In this document: one piece after another, positions 1-5,271 of the stretch
Layout: the number at the start of each line of letters is the position of its first letter
Position numbering within the stretch: the first letter of the stretch is position 1
Assembly: GCA_015657395.1 (NCBI GenBank)
Contig: JADLKI010000008.1
Location: 8,731 to 14,001, forward strand
Reading direction: 5' to 3'
From: Spirochaetales bacterium
GTDB taxonomy: Bacteria > Spirochaetota > Spirochaetia > Treponematales > Rectinemataceae
DNA: 5,271 bases
Program-made: the position numbers and the translations under genes
Notes under the pieces: model-generated
What the model was told of the DNA's origin: nothing
The model's input: only the letters and a program-made list of their open reading frames with translations
The model's database searches: none

Positions 1-714
1 CACCATTAAAGAAATGACTTCATCGATCGCAAAATCATCACGAGGCCTCGTTTCGATTACCTTTCCATCGCGCAGCACTGAAATGACATCGGCAATGCGG
101 AATATCTCCTCCAACTTATGAGAAATATATATTATGCTCTTTCCTCTCGATTTCAGATCTTTAATTTTATCGAACAGGCGGGCAATCTCGCGCTCCGAAA
201 TGGCAGAGGTTGGCTCATCCATAATAATGATACCGGCATCGATCGAAATGGCCTTCAATATTTCGAGCATCTGAATATCGGATACCGAAAGATCCTTCAT
301 CCGTACGGTCGGAGAATAGGGCAAATTTTCCTGTTCCAGAAGCTCAAGAGTATGAGAACGAACCGATTTCCAATCGATGTGGCCATTTTTCGTTGGCCAT
401 CTGCCACAGAAAAGGCTCTCTTCCACGGTCATTTCTGGGATATAGTTCAGCTCCTGAAAGATCATCGAAATCCCAAGCATTCTCGCCTGTATCGGATTCC
501 GAATACTCACCTTTTTCCCCTCTACAAAGATCTCTCCATCATCCGGTTGGTACACCCCATCAATAGTTTTCATCAAGGTAGATTTTCCAGCGCCGTTCTC
601 TCCACAAAGGACAAGCACAGAACCTTCCCTGACTTTCAGGCTCACATTATCGAGCGCACGCACTCCAGGAAAAGATTTGTTTATATTCCTGACCTCTAGC
701 CTGTAAGACTCCAT
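1..714 (-). CDS. Sugar ABC transporter ATP-binding protein, MglA/RbsA type (3' end outside window)
   Basis: ATP-hydrolysing subunit of a carbohydrate importer of the CUT2 (ribose/galactose/xylose) class, acting on the inner face of the cytoplasmic membrane. The visible 238 residues form one complete ABC domain: Walker A GENGAGKST (38-46), Q-loop FQEL (Gln87), signature LSVSD (142-146), Walker B IIIMDE (162-167, catalytic Glu167) and switch His199 in YISHK. CUT2 ATPases are about 500 residues with two fused ABC domains, so the second domain should lie beyond base 1. The signature has Ser where LSGGQ has Gly; from memory E. coli MglA has LSVSQ, so I read this as a subfamily trait. The ATG at 712-714 is preceded by AGAGG six bases upstream. 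The gene lies 87 bases after the binding-protein gene on the same strand, which supports one operon. Family call is secure; the transported sugar is inferred from neighbours. Confidence 0.93.
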   Translation of the reverse strand, partial: MESYRLEVRNINKSFPGVRALDNVSLKVREGSVLVLCGENGAGKSTLMKTIDGVYQPDDGEIFVEGKKVSIRNPIQARMLGISMIFQELNYIPEMTVEESLFCGRWPTKNGHIDWKSVRSHTLELLEQENLPYSPTVRMKDLSVSDIQMLEILKAISIDAGIIIMDEPTSAISEREIARLFDKIKDLKSRGKSIIYISHKLEEIFRIADVISVLRDGKVIETRPRDDFAIDEVISLMV

Positions 715-742
715 GTATACCTCTGGATAATTAGATAAGATA

Positions 743-778
743 AAGCATGCCTTGAGCGTGAATGCTCTCGGCATGCTT
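743..778 (-). promoter_or_regulatory. Intercistronic stem-loop between binding-protein and ATPase genes
   Basis: AAGCATGCC (743-751) pairs perfectly with GGCATGCTT (770-778). Inside, after a 2x2 mismatch, GAGC (754-757) pairs with GCTC (764-767) around a 6-base loop. On the minus strand the hairpin is followed by mixed T/A sequence, not a clean T-run, so it is a poor intrinsic terminator. Stem-loops just after the binding-protein gene are well known in ABC operons such as malE, where they protect the upstream mRNA or reduce downstream expression and so give excess binding protein. That role is inferred here. Confidence 0.6.
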
Positions 779-801
779 ATTTTCTTCGCATCAAGTGGGT
801 A

Positions 802-1749
802 CTATTTCAATGCACCGGCTTTTTTGTGAATCTCAATGAGCATATTAACATTATCTTTTGTAATGAGCGGGCAATCAATATCGACATCAATCTGTTTGGC
901 TTTTCCTGTCAGGAGCTTATTTGTGGTATCGAGTATCTTCGTGGCAAGCTCGTAAGCGTTCTGAAAGCTTGTAGCAGTCAAAAGGCCGGACTTAATGAGC
1001 AGGGCTGCCTCGGCGGTGCCATCGACGCCATATGCGAGGATTGCCCTGTATGCAGGATTGTCTTTTACAACTTCGATGGCACCAGCCGCCATGTTGTCAT
1101 TCATTGAAATAATCGCATCGATTTTCGGATTCGCCTGGACCCAGTCTTCCATGTAGTTCATGGCTTCATCTTTATTCCAGTGTGCAATCTGTTCTCCAAC
1201 GATCTTCACATCTTTGCGCTTGTCAAAAAATTCTTTCTGCCAGCTTTGGCGACGGGCATCGGCATGGAAATTGCCGGAAGGGCCATTGAGCACCACGACT
1301 CTTGCATTCTGCGGAACCTGTTTGAGGGCCAGACGAGCATTTACTGCAGCCTGCTCAAAGGGATCGGCATCAACTGACGAAGCACCCTTAATGCCGGCGA
1401 TGCGGGCATTTGTGGTAATTGCGATGATTCCAGCTGAAACGATTTTTTCGACAAAGGGTCGTTGAGATTCACCATTATTCGGCTGGACGATGATTGCATC
1501 ATATTTATTGGTAATAGCATTCTCAATGAGAGAATTTTCAATATCGTCACTCGCTTGACCATCGAAGACCTTCAGGCTGATGTTTGGATATTTTTTAGCT
1601 TCCTCTATAACAGAGTTCGCCAACCATGCCGCAAACGAATCAGCCTGTGCACGGGCAATGTATGCTACCTTATACACTTTGCCCTGGGCGAACACCGCAC
1701 CTGAAACCAGAGAGACCAACAATAGCAATAGAGCTGTTCTCTTTCTCAT
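802..1749 (-). CDS. Periplasmic sugar-binding protein of a CUT2 ABC transporter (RbsB-like)
   Basis: Solute-binding protein that captures a sugar or polyol in the periplasm and delivers it to the permease. The 315 residues start with a Sec signal peptide: basic MRKR, a Leu/Val-rich core, and a likely cut after VFA (Ala21). No lipobox Cys is present, so the mature protein should be soluble. The rest is a type I periplasmic-binding fold (Peripla_BP_4 family). By comparison with RbsB, likely ligand-contact positions include Phe39/Trp42 near the first strand, Asn114-Arg116 (where RbsB has Asp-Arg), Arg166/Arg167, Asn217 in MNDNMAAGA, Asp243 in GVDGT and Gln263 in SFQNA. The changed Asn114-Arg116 segment suggests a ligand other than ribose. 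The ATG at 1747-1749 has a strong AAGGAGG six bases upstream, which settles the start. It is the first gene of the leftward operon. Ligand specificity is not readable from sequence; xylitol or another pentitol is inferred from the divergent catabolic genes. Confidence 0.93.
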   Translation of the reverse strand: MRKRTALLLLLVSLVSGAVFAQGKVYKVAYIARAQADSFAAWLANSVIEEAKKYPNISLKVFDGQASDDIENSLIENAITNKYDAIIVQPNNGESQRPFVEKIVSAGIIAITTNARIAGIKGASSVDADPFEQAAVNARLALKQVPQNARVVVLNGPSGNFHADARRQSWQKEFFDKRKDVKIVGEQIAHWNKDEAMNYMEDWVQANPKIDAIISMNDNMAAGAIEVVKDNPAYRAILAYGVDGTAEAALLIKSGLLTATSFQNAYELATKILDTTNKLLTGKAKQIDVDIDCPLITKDNVNMLIEIHKKAGALK

Positions 1750-1813
1750 GTTCTGCCTCCTTCATTTCCTTCCTTGGCGACAATTGAGATATTCGAGATT
1801 TTGCCAATTTGCT

Positions 1814-1835
1814 GCAAAATTCATCGAATTTTTGC
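1814..1835 (-). promoter_or_regulatory. Inverted repeat at the 5' end of the transporter mRNA leader
   Basis: GCAAAATTC (1814-1822) and GAATTTTTGC (1826-1835) form an inverted repeat with a 3-base centre and one bulged T. With the transcription start predicted near 1839, it would occupy about +5 to +26. That is a typical place for a repressor operator, and in RNA it would make a 5'-terminal hairpin. The adjoining TTTGC-T-GCAAA (1808-1818) adds another inverted pair. Which of these is functional is inference. Confidence 0.4.
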
Positions 1836-1845
1836 CTTTCTTGGT

Positions 1846-1875
1846 ATTATGTAATCAGCTTTTCGGAATTGTCAA
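1846..1875 (-). promoter_or_regulatory. Sigma70-type promoter for the transporter operon
   Basis: On the minus strand, a perfect -35 TTGACA (complement of 1870-1875) is followed after 18 bases by CATAAT (complement of 1846-1851), a 5/6 match to the -10 consensus. Transcription would start near 1839, giving a leader of about 90 bases before the binding-protein ATG at 1749. This is the best promoter match on this strand. Confidence 0.6.
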
Positions 1876-1887
1876 GCAAAATTTGCT
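1875..1887. promoter_or_regulatory. Palindrome abutting the transporter -35 box (candidate operator)
   Basis: AGCAAA-A-TTTGCT is a perfect 6+6 inverted repeat around one central base. It overlaps by one base the upstream end of the predicted TTGACA box, so a bound protein would be centred near -41, able to block or contact RNA polymerase. The half-sites match those of the other GCAAA/TTTGC repeats in the region. Confidence 0.4.
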
Positions 1888-2009
1888 AAATATTTTTACA
1901 TCTTTAAAATCCAAAGAGATTGTTTAACATATATAATATAAATAAAAATTTATTCATTTTGACTACCACAGTCCCGCACACTCACTATCATCGTATTCAA
2001 TTAATATAT

Positions 2010-2019
2010 TTTGCGCAAA
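2010..2019. promoter_or_regulatory. TTTGCGCAAA palindrome (candidate operator)
   Basis: Perfect 10-base palindrome with a central CG, flanked by further A/T symmetry that is imperfect. Its centre lies roughly 67 bases upstream of the predicted start of the rightward transcript, a position more typical of an activator or an auxiliary or looping operator than of a simple blocking site. A central CG is common in LacI-family operators, but no regulator is present to test this. Confidence 0.35.
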
Positions 2020-2045
2020 TTTTAGTACTTTTTTGCTATTTTTTC

Positions 2046-2075
2046 TTGACATTTTTTACTTTTCGTGCGGAAAAT
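2046..2075 (+). promoter_or_regulatory. Promoter candidate for the dehydrogenase-kinase operon
   Basis: Perfect -35 TTGACA at 2046-2051, then 18 bases to GAAAAT (2070-2075), a 4/6 match to the -10 consensus. Transcription would start near 2082, about 50 bases before the dehydrogenase ATG. The strong -35 with a weak -10 fits a regulated promoter. The -10 assignment is the uncertain part. Confidence 0.45.
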
Positions 2076-2090
2076 AGAGTAGCCTTGTTT

Positions 2091-2109
2091 AAAACTCGGT
2101 AAAAGTTTT
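2091..2109 (+). promoter_or_regulatory. Inverted repeat in the dehydrogenase leader (candidate operator)
   Basis: AAAACT (2091-2096) and AGTTTT (2104-2109) are inverted around a 7-base spacer. With a start near 2082 the repeat would span about +9 to +27, the mirror of the leader repeat on the transporter side. It could be a repressor site or a weak A/T-rich hairpin. Short A/T repeats arise easily by chance in such sequence. Confidence 0.25.
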
Positions 2110-2130
2110 CTTGCATATTTGGAGAATACT

Positions 2131-3165
2131 ATGAAAGCTCTTGTATTAAAGGGAAAAAACAATCTGTCCGTTGAAGATTTCGCGATCAATGAACAACTTT
2201 CCCCTACAGATGTCAGAATCGCCATTAAAAAAGTCGGCATATGCGGTAGCGATATCCACTATTACCTTCATGGACGCATCGGGGATTTTATTGTAAAAGA
2301 ACCCATGATACTTGGCCACGAAGCAAGTGGAATCGTCATAGAGACAGGTCCTGATGTCAAACATCTCAAAGTGGGCGACAGAGTCTGCATGGAACCGGGC
2401 ATACCATCTCTTGGCAGCAATGCTACCCTGCAAGGGAAATACAATCTCGATCCTACGGTGCGATTCTGGGCAACGCCACCAGTCCATGGCTGCATGAGAG
2501 AATCCGTGGTCCACCCTGCAAGTTTTACATTCAAACTCCCGGACAATGTGACACTTGAGGAGGGCGCACTCGTCGAACCGCTCGCAATCGGAGTTTACTC
2601 CGCATCCACCGCAACGGTTCAGCCCGGCGATGTCGCAATTGTTTTTGGGGCCGGGACTATTGGCATAGTGACAGCTTTGGCAGCAGTATCCTCCGGCTGT
2701 TCAAAAGTAATATTGTGCGATATCAAACAGGGAAAATTGGATATTATAAAGAAGCATTTTCCCAGGAACATCGTGTGCATCAACACCACCAGAGAATCAC
2801 TCGCTGAAGTCATGAAGGACATTGCTCCGGAAGGTGTTGATATTATATTTGAAGCGACGGGAAATCCGACCGTCATTGCGGACATGATCAAATACATCCG
2901 TCCCGCAGGCCGCGCAGTCATGATCGGAATGCCATCGGAGCCTGCCACATATGACGTCGTGGCAGCCCAGGTGAAAGAAGTGGAAATCCGACATATATTC
3001 CGCTATAGAAACATGTATCCACGAACAATCAATATGATTGCTTCGGAAACGATGAACGTGAAACCTCTCATCACACACTCGTATAATTTCAGCGATGTCA
3101 TAGAGGCCTTCCGGTTTGCGGCGAGTATGCCGGAAAATGCCATAAAAATAATGATAAGCATGTAA
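2131..3165 (+). CDS. Zinc-dependent xylitol/sorbitol-type dehydrogenase (NAD-linked, MDR family)
   Basis: Cytosolic polyol dehydrogenase, 344 residues, most like xylitol dehydrogenases (D-xylulose reductases), which oxidise xylitol to D-xylulose. The N-terminal GroES-like domain has ICGSDIHYY and GHE; the catalytic zinc ligands are probably Cys38, His63, Glu64 and Glu149 (in LVEPL). A Rossmann domain follows with GAGTIG (173-178) and Asp197 at the end of the next strand, which favours NAD over [12 protein letters not shown] near the C-terminus matches the FRYxNxxP block of sorbitol dehydrogenases. The loop at about 90-105 (GIPSLGSN...) lacks the four Cys that bind structural zinc in many MDR enzymes. 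I chose ATG 2131 because GGAG lies six bases before it; an upstream TTG at 2119 overlaps that ribosome site and is unlikely. It is the first gene of the rightward operon. Sorbitol (giving fructose) is possible, but the adjacent xylulokinase favours xylitol. Confidence 0.92.
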   Translation: MKALVLKGKNNLSVEDFAINEQLSPTDVRIAIKKVGICGSDIHYYLHGRIGDFIVKEPMILGHEASGIVIETGPDVKHLKVGDRVCMEPGIPSLGSNATLQGKYNLDPTVRFWATPPVHGCMRESVVHPASFTFKLPDNVTLEEGALVEPLAIGVYSASTATVQPGDVAIVFGAGTIGIVTALAAVSSGCSKVILCDIKQGKLDIIKKHFPRNIVCINTTRESLAEVMKDIAPEGVDIIFEATGNPTVIADMIKYIRPAGRAVMIGMPSEPATYDVVAAQVKEVEIRHIFRYRNMYPRTINMIASETMNVKPLITHSYNFSDVIEAFRFAASMPENAIKIMISM

Positions 3166-3177
3166 AGGAATACATGC
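3158..3177 (+). promoter_or_regulatory. Stem-loop at the dehydrogenase-kinase junction
   Basis: GCATGTA (3158-3164) and TACATGC (3171-3177) form a perfect 7-bp stem with the 6-base loop AAGGAA. The stem includes the last codons of the dehydrogenase and the ATG at 3174; the loop holds a Shine-Dalgarno-like AAGGA. In the mRNA this would hide the 3174 start and favour the downstream ATG at 3207, or set the ratio of kinase to dehydrogenase. The repeat is seen directly; the role is inferred. Confidence 0.45.
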
Positions 3178-3206
3178 CTGATCAATCATCACGAAGGTGG
3201 AGGCAC

Positions 3207-4808
3207 ATGAAGACAAAAGGATATGTGCTTGGCATAGATTCAAGCACACAGAGCACTACTGCGGTCGTACTCAATCGCGAAACGTTTCAGACTATCTCCG
3301 AACACAGGGTCCGATACCGAGACGATCCGAGGCTCGCCCACTATGGGCTGACAAGTGGCACGCCCATCCTCCCTCCACTCGAAGCAGGAGAAGCATCGCA
3401 GCCAGCGATGTTATTTCTGGATGCCCTCAACGCAGTTCTGTCGGACATTCCCCGCGACATCATCGAACATATCGATGCCATAAACATTTCCGCTCAACAG
3501 CATGGGCAAGTGTGGGTGTCTGAAAATGGATGTAATTTGATGATGGACCTTTCCGGTGAGAACCGTGGGATCTCAGAGTACGGTCTTTCCGGAATTCTGA
3601 AGGGATGTTTTTCCTATGAGAGGGCGCCGATCTGGATGAGCGCGAATGCACAGAGCACCGCTGACGAAATACGCACATTGATGGGAGGGCAGGCGCGAAT
3701 AGTGGCACGTTCCGGCTCGGATAGTCCTGCACGGTTTACCGGGCCGGTGATCGCCCGAACTGCCCAGATGCATCTGCTCAATTACGAGAACACCGCCCGC
3801 ATCCATCTCATTTCTTCATTTTTAGCAGGTATTCTCGCCGGGAATCCGGATGCCCCCATCGACTGGGGCAATGGTTCCGGAACAGGGATGATGCATTGGA
3901 AAAAGCGTACATGGGATCCAGACCTTATGGCCGCTATTGCAGAGGCAGGCAATCTGCCACAGGGAACATCAGGCCTATCCTCGAAGCTTCCTCCTCTCGC
4001 CCACCCCCTTTCGCATATTGGGAAGATCGCCGCATATTTCAGGGGACGCTACGGTTTCCACAAAGAGTGCGTCGTCATCGCATCTTCCGGCGACAATCCA
4101 CAGAGCAAAGTGCTCGCCTCCGGCCCTCTCCTCTCTCTTGGAACAAGCTTTGTCGTCATGAATGAAGGGAGAACACCGATTCCTGCGGCCAATGCCATGT
4201 ATGACGGATTAGGCCGTCCATTCCTGTTCGGATGCAGGACAAATGGTTCTCTGGTTTGGGAAAGCATACGGGAGAGCCATGGCTCGGCAGATGATTTCGA
4301 GCGGGCAGAAAAAGCACTGGTGTCGGTCGAACCAGGCTCAGTGCTGCAAATCCTGCAGACACACTCCGAAAGTTTCCCGCCTTCTCCGCCGATCGACAAC
4401 GGAGATACAAGCGACTTCGATACGTATTATTCGGGCACAGTGGATTCTGCGCTTGGACTCATGGCCCTTGCATCAAAATCATTCATGCAGGGCTCGGAAC
4501 CAATCTCCGCCACAGGCGGGGCTGCTGCAAGCAGAGGCATTTTGGCTCGCGCCGCGGCAATATGGGACAGGCCTATAACCCCTATTTTAAATGCCGGGGC
4601 GGCGACAGGGGCCGCGGTCGCCGCTGCGTGTGCACTGGTACCGGCGGCAGAGCGTGACGGTGTGGCAGCACATGGCCGCTCAGTCGCGACAAAACCAGGC
4701 CCCACGATAGAACCGAAGCCTACAGCTGTTCACTCATATCATGGGCCTGGCGGCTATCTGGAACAACTTGCCGAGCAGTTTTATGAAATCACCGGCAAAA
4801 AAATTTAA
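3207..4808 (+). CDS. xylB: Xylulokinase, long XYLB-like form (FGGY carbohydrate kinase)
   Basis: Cytosolic kinase converting D-xylulose plus ATP to D-xylulose 5-phosphate. From ATG 3207 it has 533 residues, close to human XYLB (about 536) and longer than E. coli XylB (about 484). The first FGGY domain opens with LGIDSSTQS (8-16), the phosphate-binding hairpin, and has the sugar-site motif QQHG (97-100). SSGDNPQS carries the probable catalytic base Asp296; XYLB has GDNP at the same place. SLGTS follows, and ATGGAAAS (435-442) is the nucleotide-binding glycine-rich motif of the second domain. Human-like blocks include CFS..APIWM, RFTG, PIDWGNGSGTGMM and GSLVWESIR. ATG 3207 follows AAGGTGGAGG (3194-3203) and puts the first strand in the usual place. 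ATG 3174 is in frame, with AAGGA before it, and would add 11 residues (544 in all); it lies in a stem-loop and is less likely. The gene starts 41 bases after the dehydrogenase stop, hence probably co-transcribed. Confidence 0.93.
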   Translation: MKTKGYVLGIDSSTQSTTAVVLNRETFQTISEHRVRYRDDPRLAHYGLTSGTPILPPLEAGEASQPAMLFLDALNAVLSDIPRDIIEHIDAINISAQQHGQVWVSENGCNLMMDLSGENRGISEYGLSGILKGCFSYERAPIWMSANAQSTADEIRTLMGGQARIVARSGSDSPARFTGPVIARTAQMHLLNYENTARIHLISSFLAGILAGNPDAPIDWGNGSGTGMMHWKKRTWDPDLMAAIAEAGNLPQGTSGLSSKLPPLAHPLSHIGKIAAYFRGRYGFHKECVVIASSGDNPQSKVLASGPLLSLGTSFVVMNEGRTPIPAANAMYDGLGRPFLFGCRTNGSLVWESIRESHGSADDFERAEKALVSVEPGSVLQILQTHSESFPPSPPIDNGDTSDFDTYYSGTVDSALGLMALASKSFMQGSEPISATGGAAASRGILARAAAIWDRPITPILNAGAATGAAVAAACALVPAAERDGVAAHGRSVATKPGPTIEPKPTAVHSYHGPGGYLEQLAEQFYEITGKKI

Positions 4809-4810
4809 TA

Positions 4811-5271
4811 TTACATCACAAGCTCCCAGTATCCCACGTCGATCCATGCATTGTGCTTGAAGCCGACCTCGGCAAAATGCGCCGCCTTTTTGAACCCGAA
4901 CTTCTCGTGGAGGGCGACGCTCTCTTCGTTCGGCAGGGCTATGACTCCGATCAGGGCGTGGATTTCGAGTTTCCTGACCCTTTCGAGCAGCGCCTGCATG
5001 AGCGCCGTCCCGATTCCCTCTCCCGCGTGGTCTTTGACGACATAGAAGGTTGTCTCCGCCGTGTAGCGATACGCGGAACGCTCTTTCCATCTGCTCACAT
5101 ACGCATATCCCAGGACCTCTCCGTCCGCTTCGTACACAAGCCAGGGATAACTCCGGGAAACAGCTTCAATTCTTCCTGCCATCTCCTGCTGCGGCACAGG
5201 CTCTTCCTCGAACGAAATGTCGGTCGATTCGACGTAGTAATTGTATATCTCGCATATCTTTGCGCTATCCC
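4811..5271 (-). CDS. GNAT N-acetyltransferase, phosphinothricin acetyltransferase (Pat/Bar, MnaT) family, N-terminus outside window
   Basis: Cytosolic enzyme predicted to transfer acetyl from acetyl-CoA to a small amine. In the family, the known substrates are phosphinothricin, methionine sulfoximine and methionine sulfone. The 152 visible residues begin inside the domain: ICEIYNYYVESTDISFEEEP matches the family's N-terminal block, so the open frame runs off the window and about 10-20 residues are missing. An internal GTG at 5195-5197 is not the true start, because that block lies upstream of it. Other marks are AYRYTAE, the acetyl-CoA loop DHAGEGIG (visible residues 80-87), PNEESVALHEKFGF (113-126) and the C-terminal GFKHNAWIDVGYWEL, close to Bar and Pat. 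The loop has Ala where Arg or Gln is usual. It converges on the kinase gene with a 2-base gap and has no evident role in polyol use. The visible codons look richer in G and C than those of the transporter genes. True substrate unknown. Confidence 0.9.
   Translation of the reverse strand, partial: DSAKICEIYNYYVESTDISFEEEPVPQQEMAGRIEAVSRSYPWLVYEADGEVLGYAYVSRWKERSAYRYTAETTFYVVKDHAGEGIGTALMQALLERVRKLEIHALIGVIALPNEESVALHEKFGFKKAAHFAEVGFKHNAWIDVGYWELVM

Larger units (their letters stand above)
1750..2130. other. Divergent intergenic regulatory region
   Basis: About 380 bases separate the start codons of the binding protein (leftward) and the dehydrogenase (rightward). The region is visibly richer in A and T than the flanking genes, and I find no credible gene in it: the short open frames have no homologous look and poor composition. 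It holds a promoter candidate for each direction, a hairpin or operator in each leader, and at least seven copies of the pentamer TTTGC or its complement GCAAA, several arranged as inverted pairs. A very AT-rich stretch at about 1921-1958 separates the two promoter areas. The arrangement suggests coordinate control of uptake and catabolism; the regulator is not encoded here. Confidence 0.75.

Noticed and set aside
118..699. A 193-codon open frame on the plus strand
   Set aside because: It lies antisense to the ATPase gene, which has all ABC motifs intact; the plus-strand translation has no recognisable domain. It is a shadow frame.
1932..1937. Exact TATAAT on the plus strand
   Set aside because: No acceptable -35 hexamer lies 16-19 bases upstream, and the surrounding stretch is so A/T-rich that the match is expected by chance. 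The TTGACA at 2046 gives a better promoter.
1920..2102. A 60-codon open frame in the intergenic region
   Set aside because: Its codons reflect A/T-rich regulatory sequence, it has no convincing ribosome site, and it overlaps the rightward promoter and leader.
2119..2130. TTG at 2119 as the dehydrogenase start
   Set aside because: It would put the GGAG ribosome site (2121-2124) inside the coding sequence. The ATG at 2131 has that site at normal spacing and gives the usual MKAL-type N-terminus.
4768..4798. TTGCCG...CGGCAA inverted repeat near the end of the kinase gene, as a terminator
   Set aside because: The stem is only 6 bp with a 19-base loop. On the plus strand it is followed by A residues; on the minus strand the T-run precedes the stem. 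Neither fits an intrinsic terminator.
1..5271. Mobile elements, CRISPR arrays, RNA genes or a defence system
   Set aside because: No transposase or integrase, no terminal or regularly spaced repeats, and no tRNA- or rRNA-like segment was seen. All long coding regions are accounted for by sugar transport, polyol catabolism and one acetyltransferase.

Overview
The window carries a complete-looking half of a carbohydrate utilisation locus, probably for xylitol or a related pentitol. The ABC-transporter side runs leftward and the catabolic side runs rightward from a shared AT-rich intergenic region. An unrelated acetyltransferase gene converges on it from the right edge. The host looks like a diderm bacterium: the sugar-binding protein has a plain Sec signal peptide ending in an AxA-type site with no lipobox cysteine, as expected for a soluble periplasmic protein. 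The style of that signal peptide and the MglA-like ATPase remind me of spirochaetes, but this is only an impression and the phylum is not established.

Layout. Bases 1-714 (minus) hold the N-terminal ATPase domain of a sugar ABC-transporter ATP-binding protein, cut off by the window edge. Bases 802-1749 (minus) encode its periplasmic binding protein, with an intercistronic stem-loop at 743-778. Bases 1750-2130 are a non-coding divergent regulatory region with a good promoter candidate on each strand and several inverted repeats, many sharing a GCAAA/TTTGC half-site. Bases 2131-3165 (plus) encode a xylitol/sorbitol-type zinc dehydrogenase. Bases 3207-4808 (plus) encode a long, XYLB-like xylulokinase of the FGGY family. 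Bases 4811-5271 (minus) encode a phosphinothricin-type GNAT N-acetyltransferase whose N-terminus lies outside the window.

How the genes fit together. The binding protein captures a sugar or polyol in the periplasm, and the ATPase powers its import with a permease presumably encoded beyond base 1. The dehydrogenase oxidises the polyol to a ketose, and the kinase phosphorylates that ketose. A dehydrogenase of xylitol dehydrogenase type beside a xylulokinase best fits xylitol -> D-xylulose -> D-xylulose 5-phosphate, which enters the pentose phosphate pathway. D-arabinitol would feed the same kinase and cannot be excluded. No regulator gene is in the window.

I see no mobile element, CRISPR array, tRNA or rRNA, and no convincing sign of a previously undescribed system. 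The points most worth a second look are the divergent regulatory region, a perfect stem-loop that covers one candidate start of the kinase gene, the eukaryote-like form of the kinase, and the 2-base gap between the convergent kinase and acetyltransferase genes.
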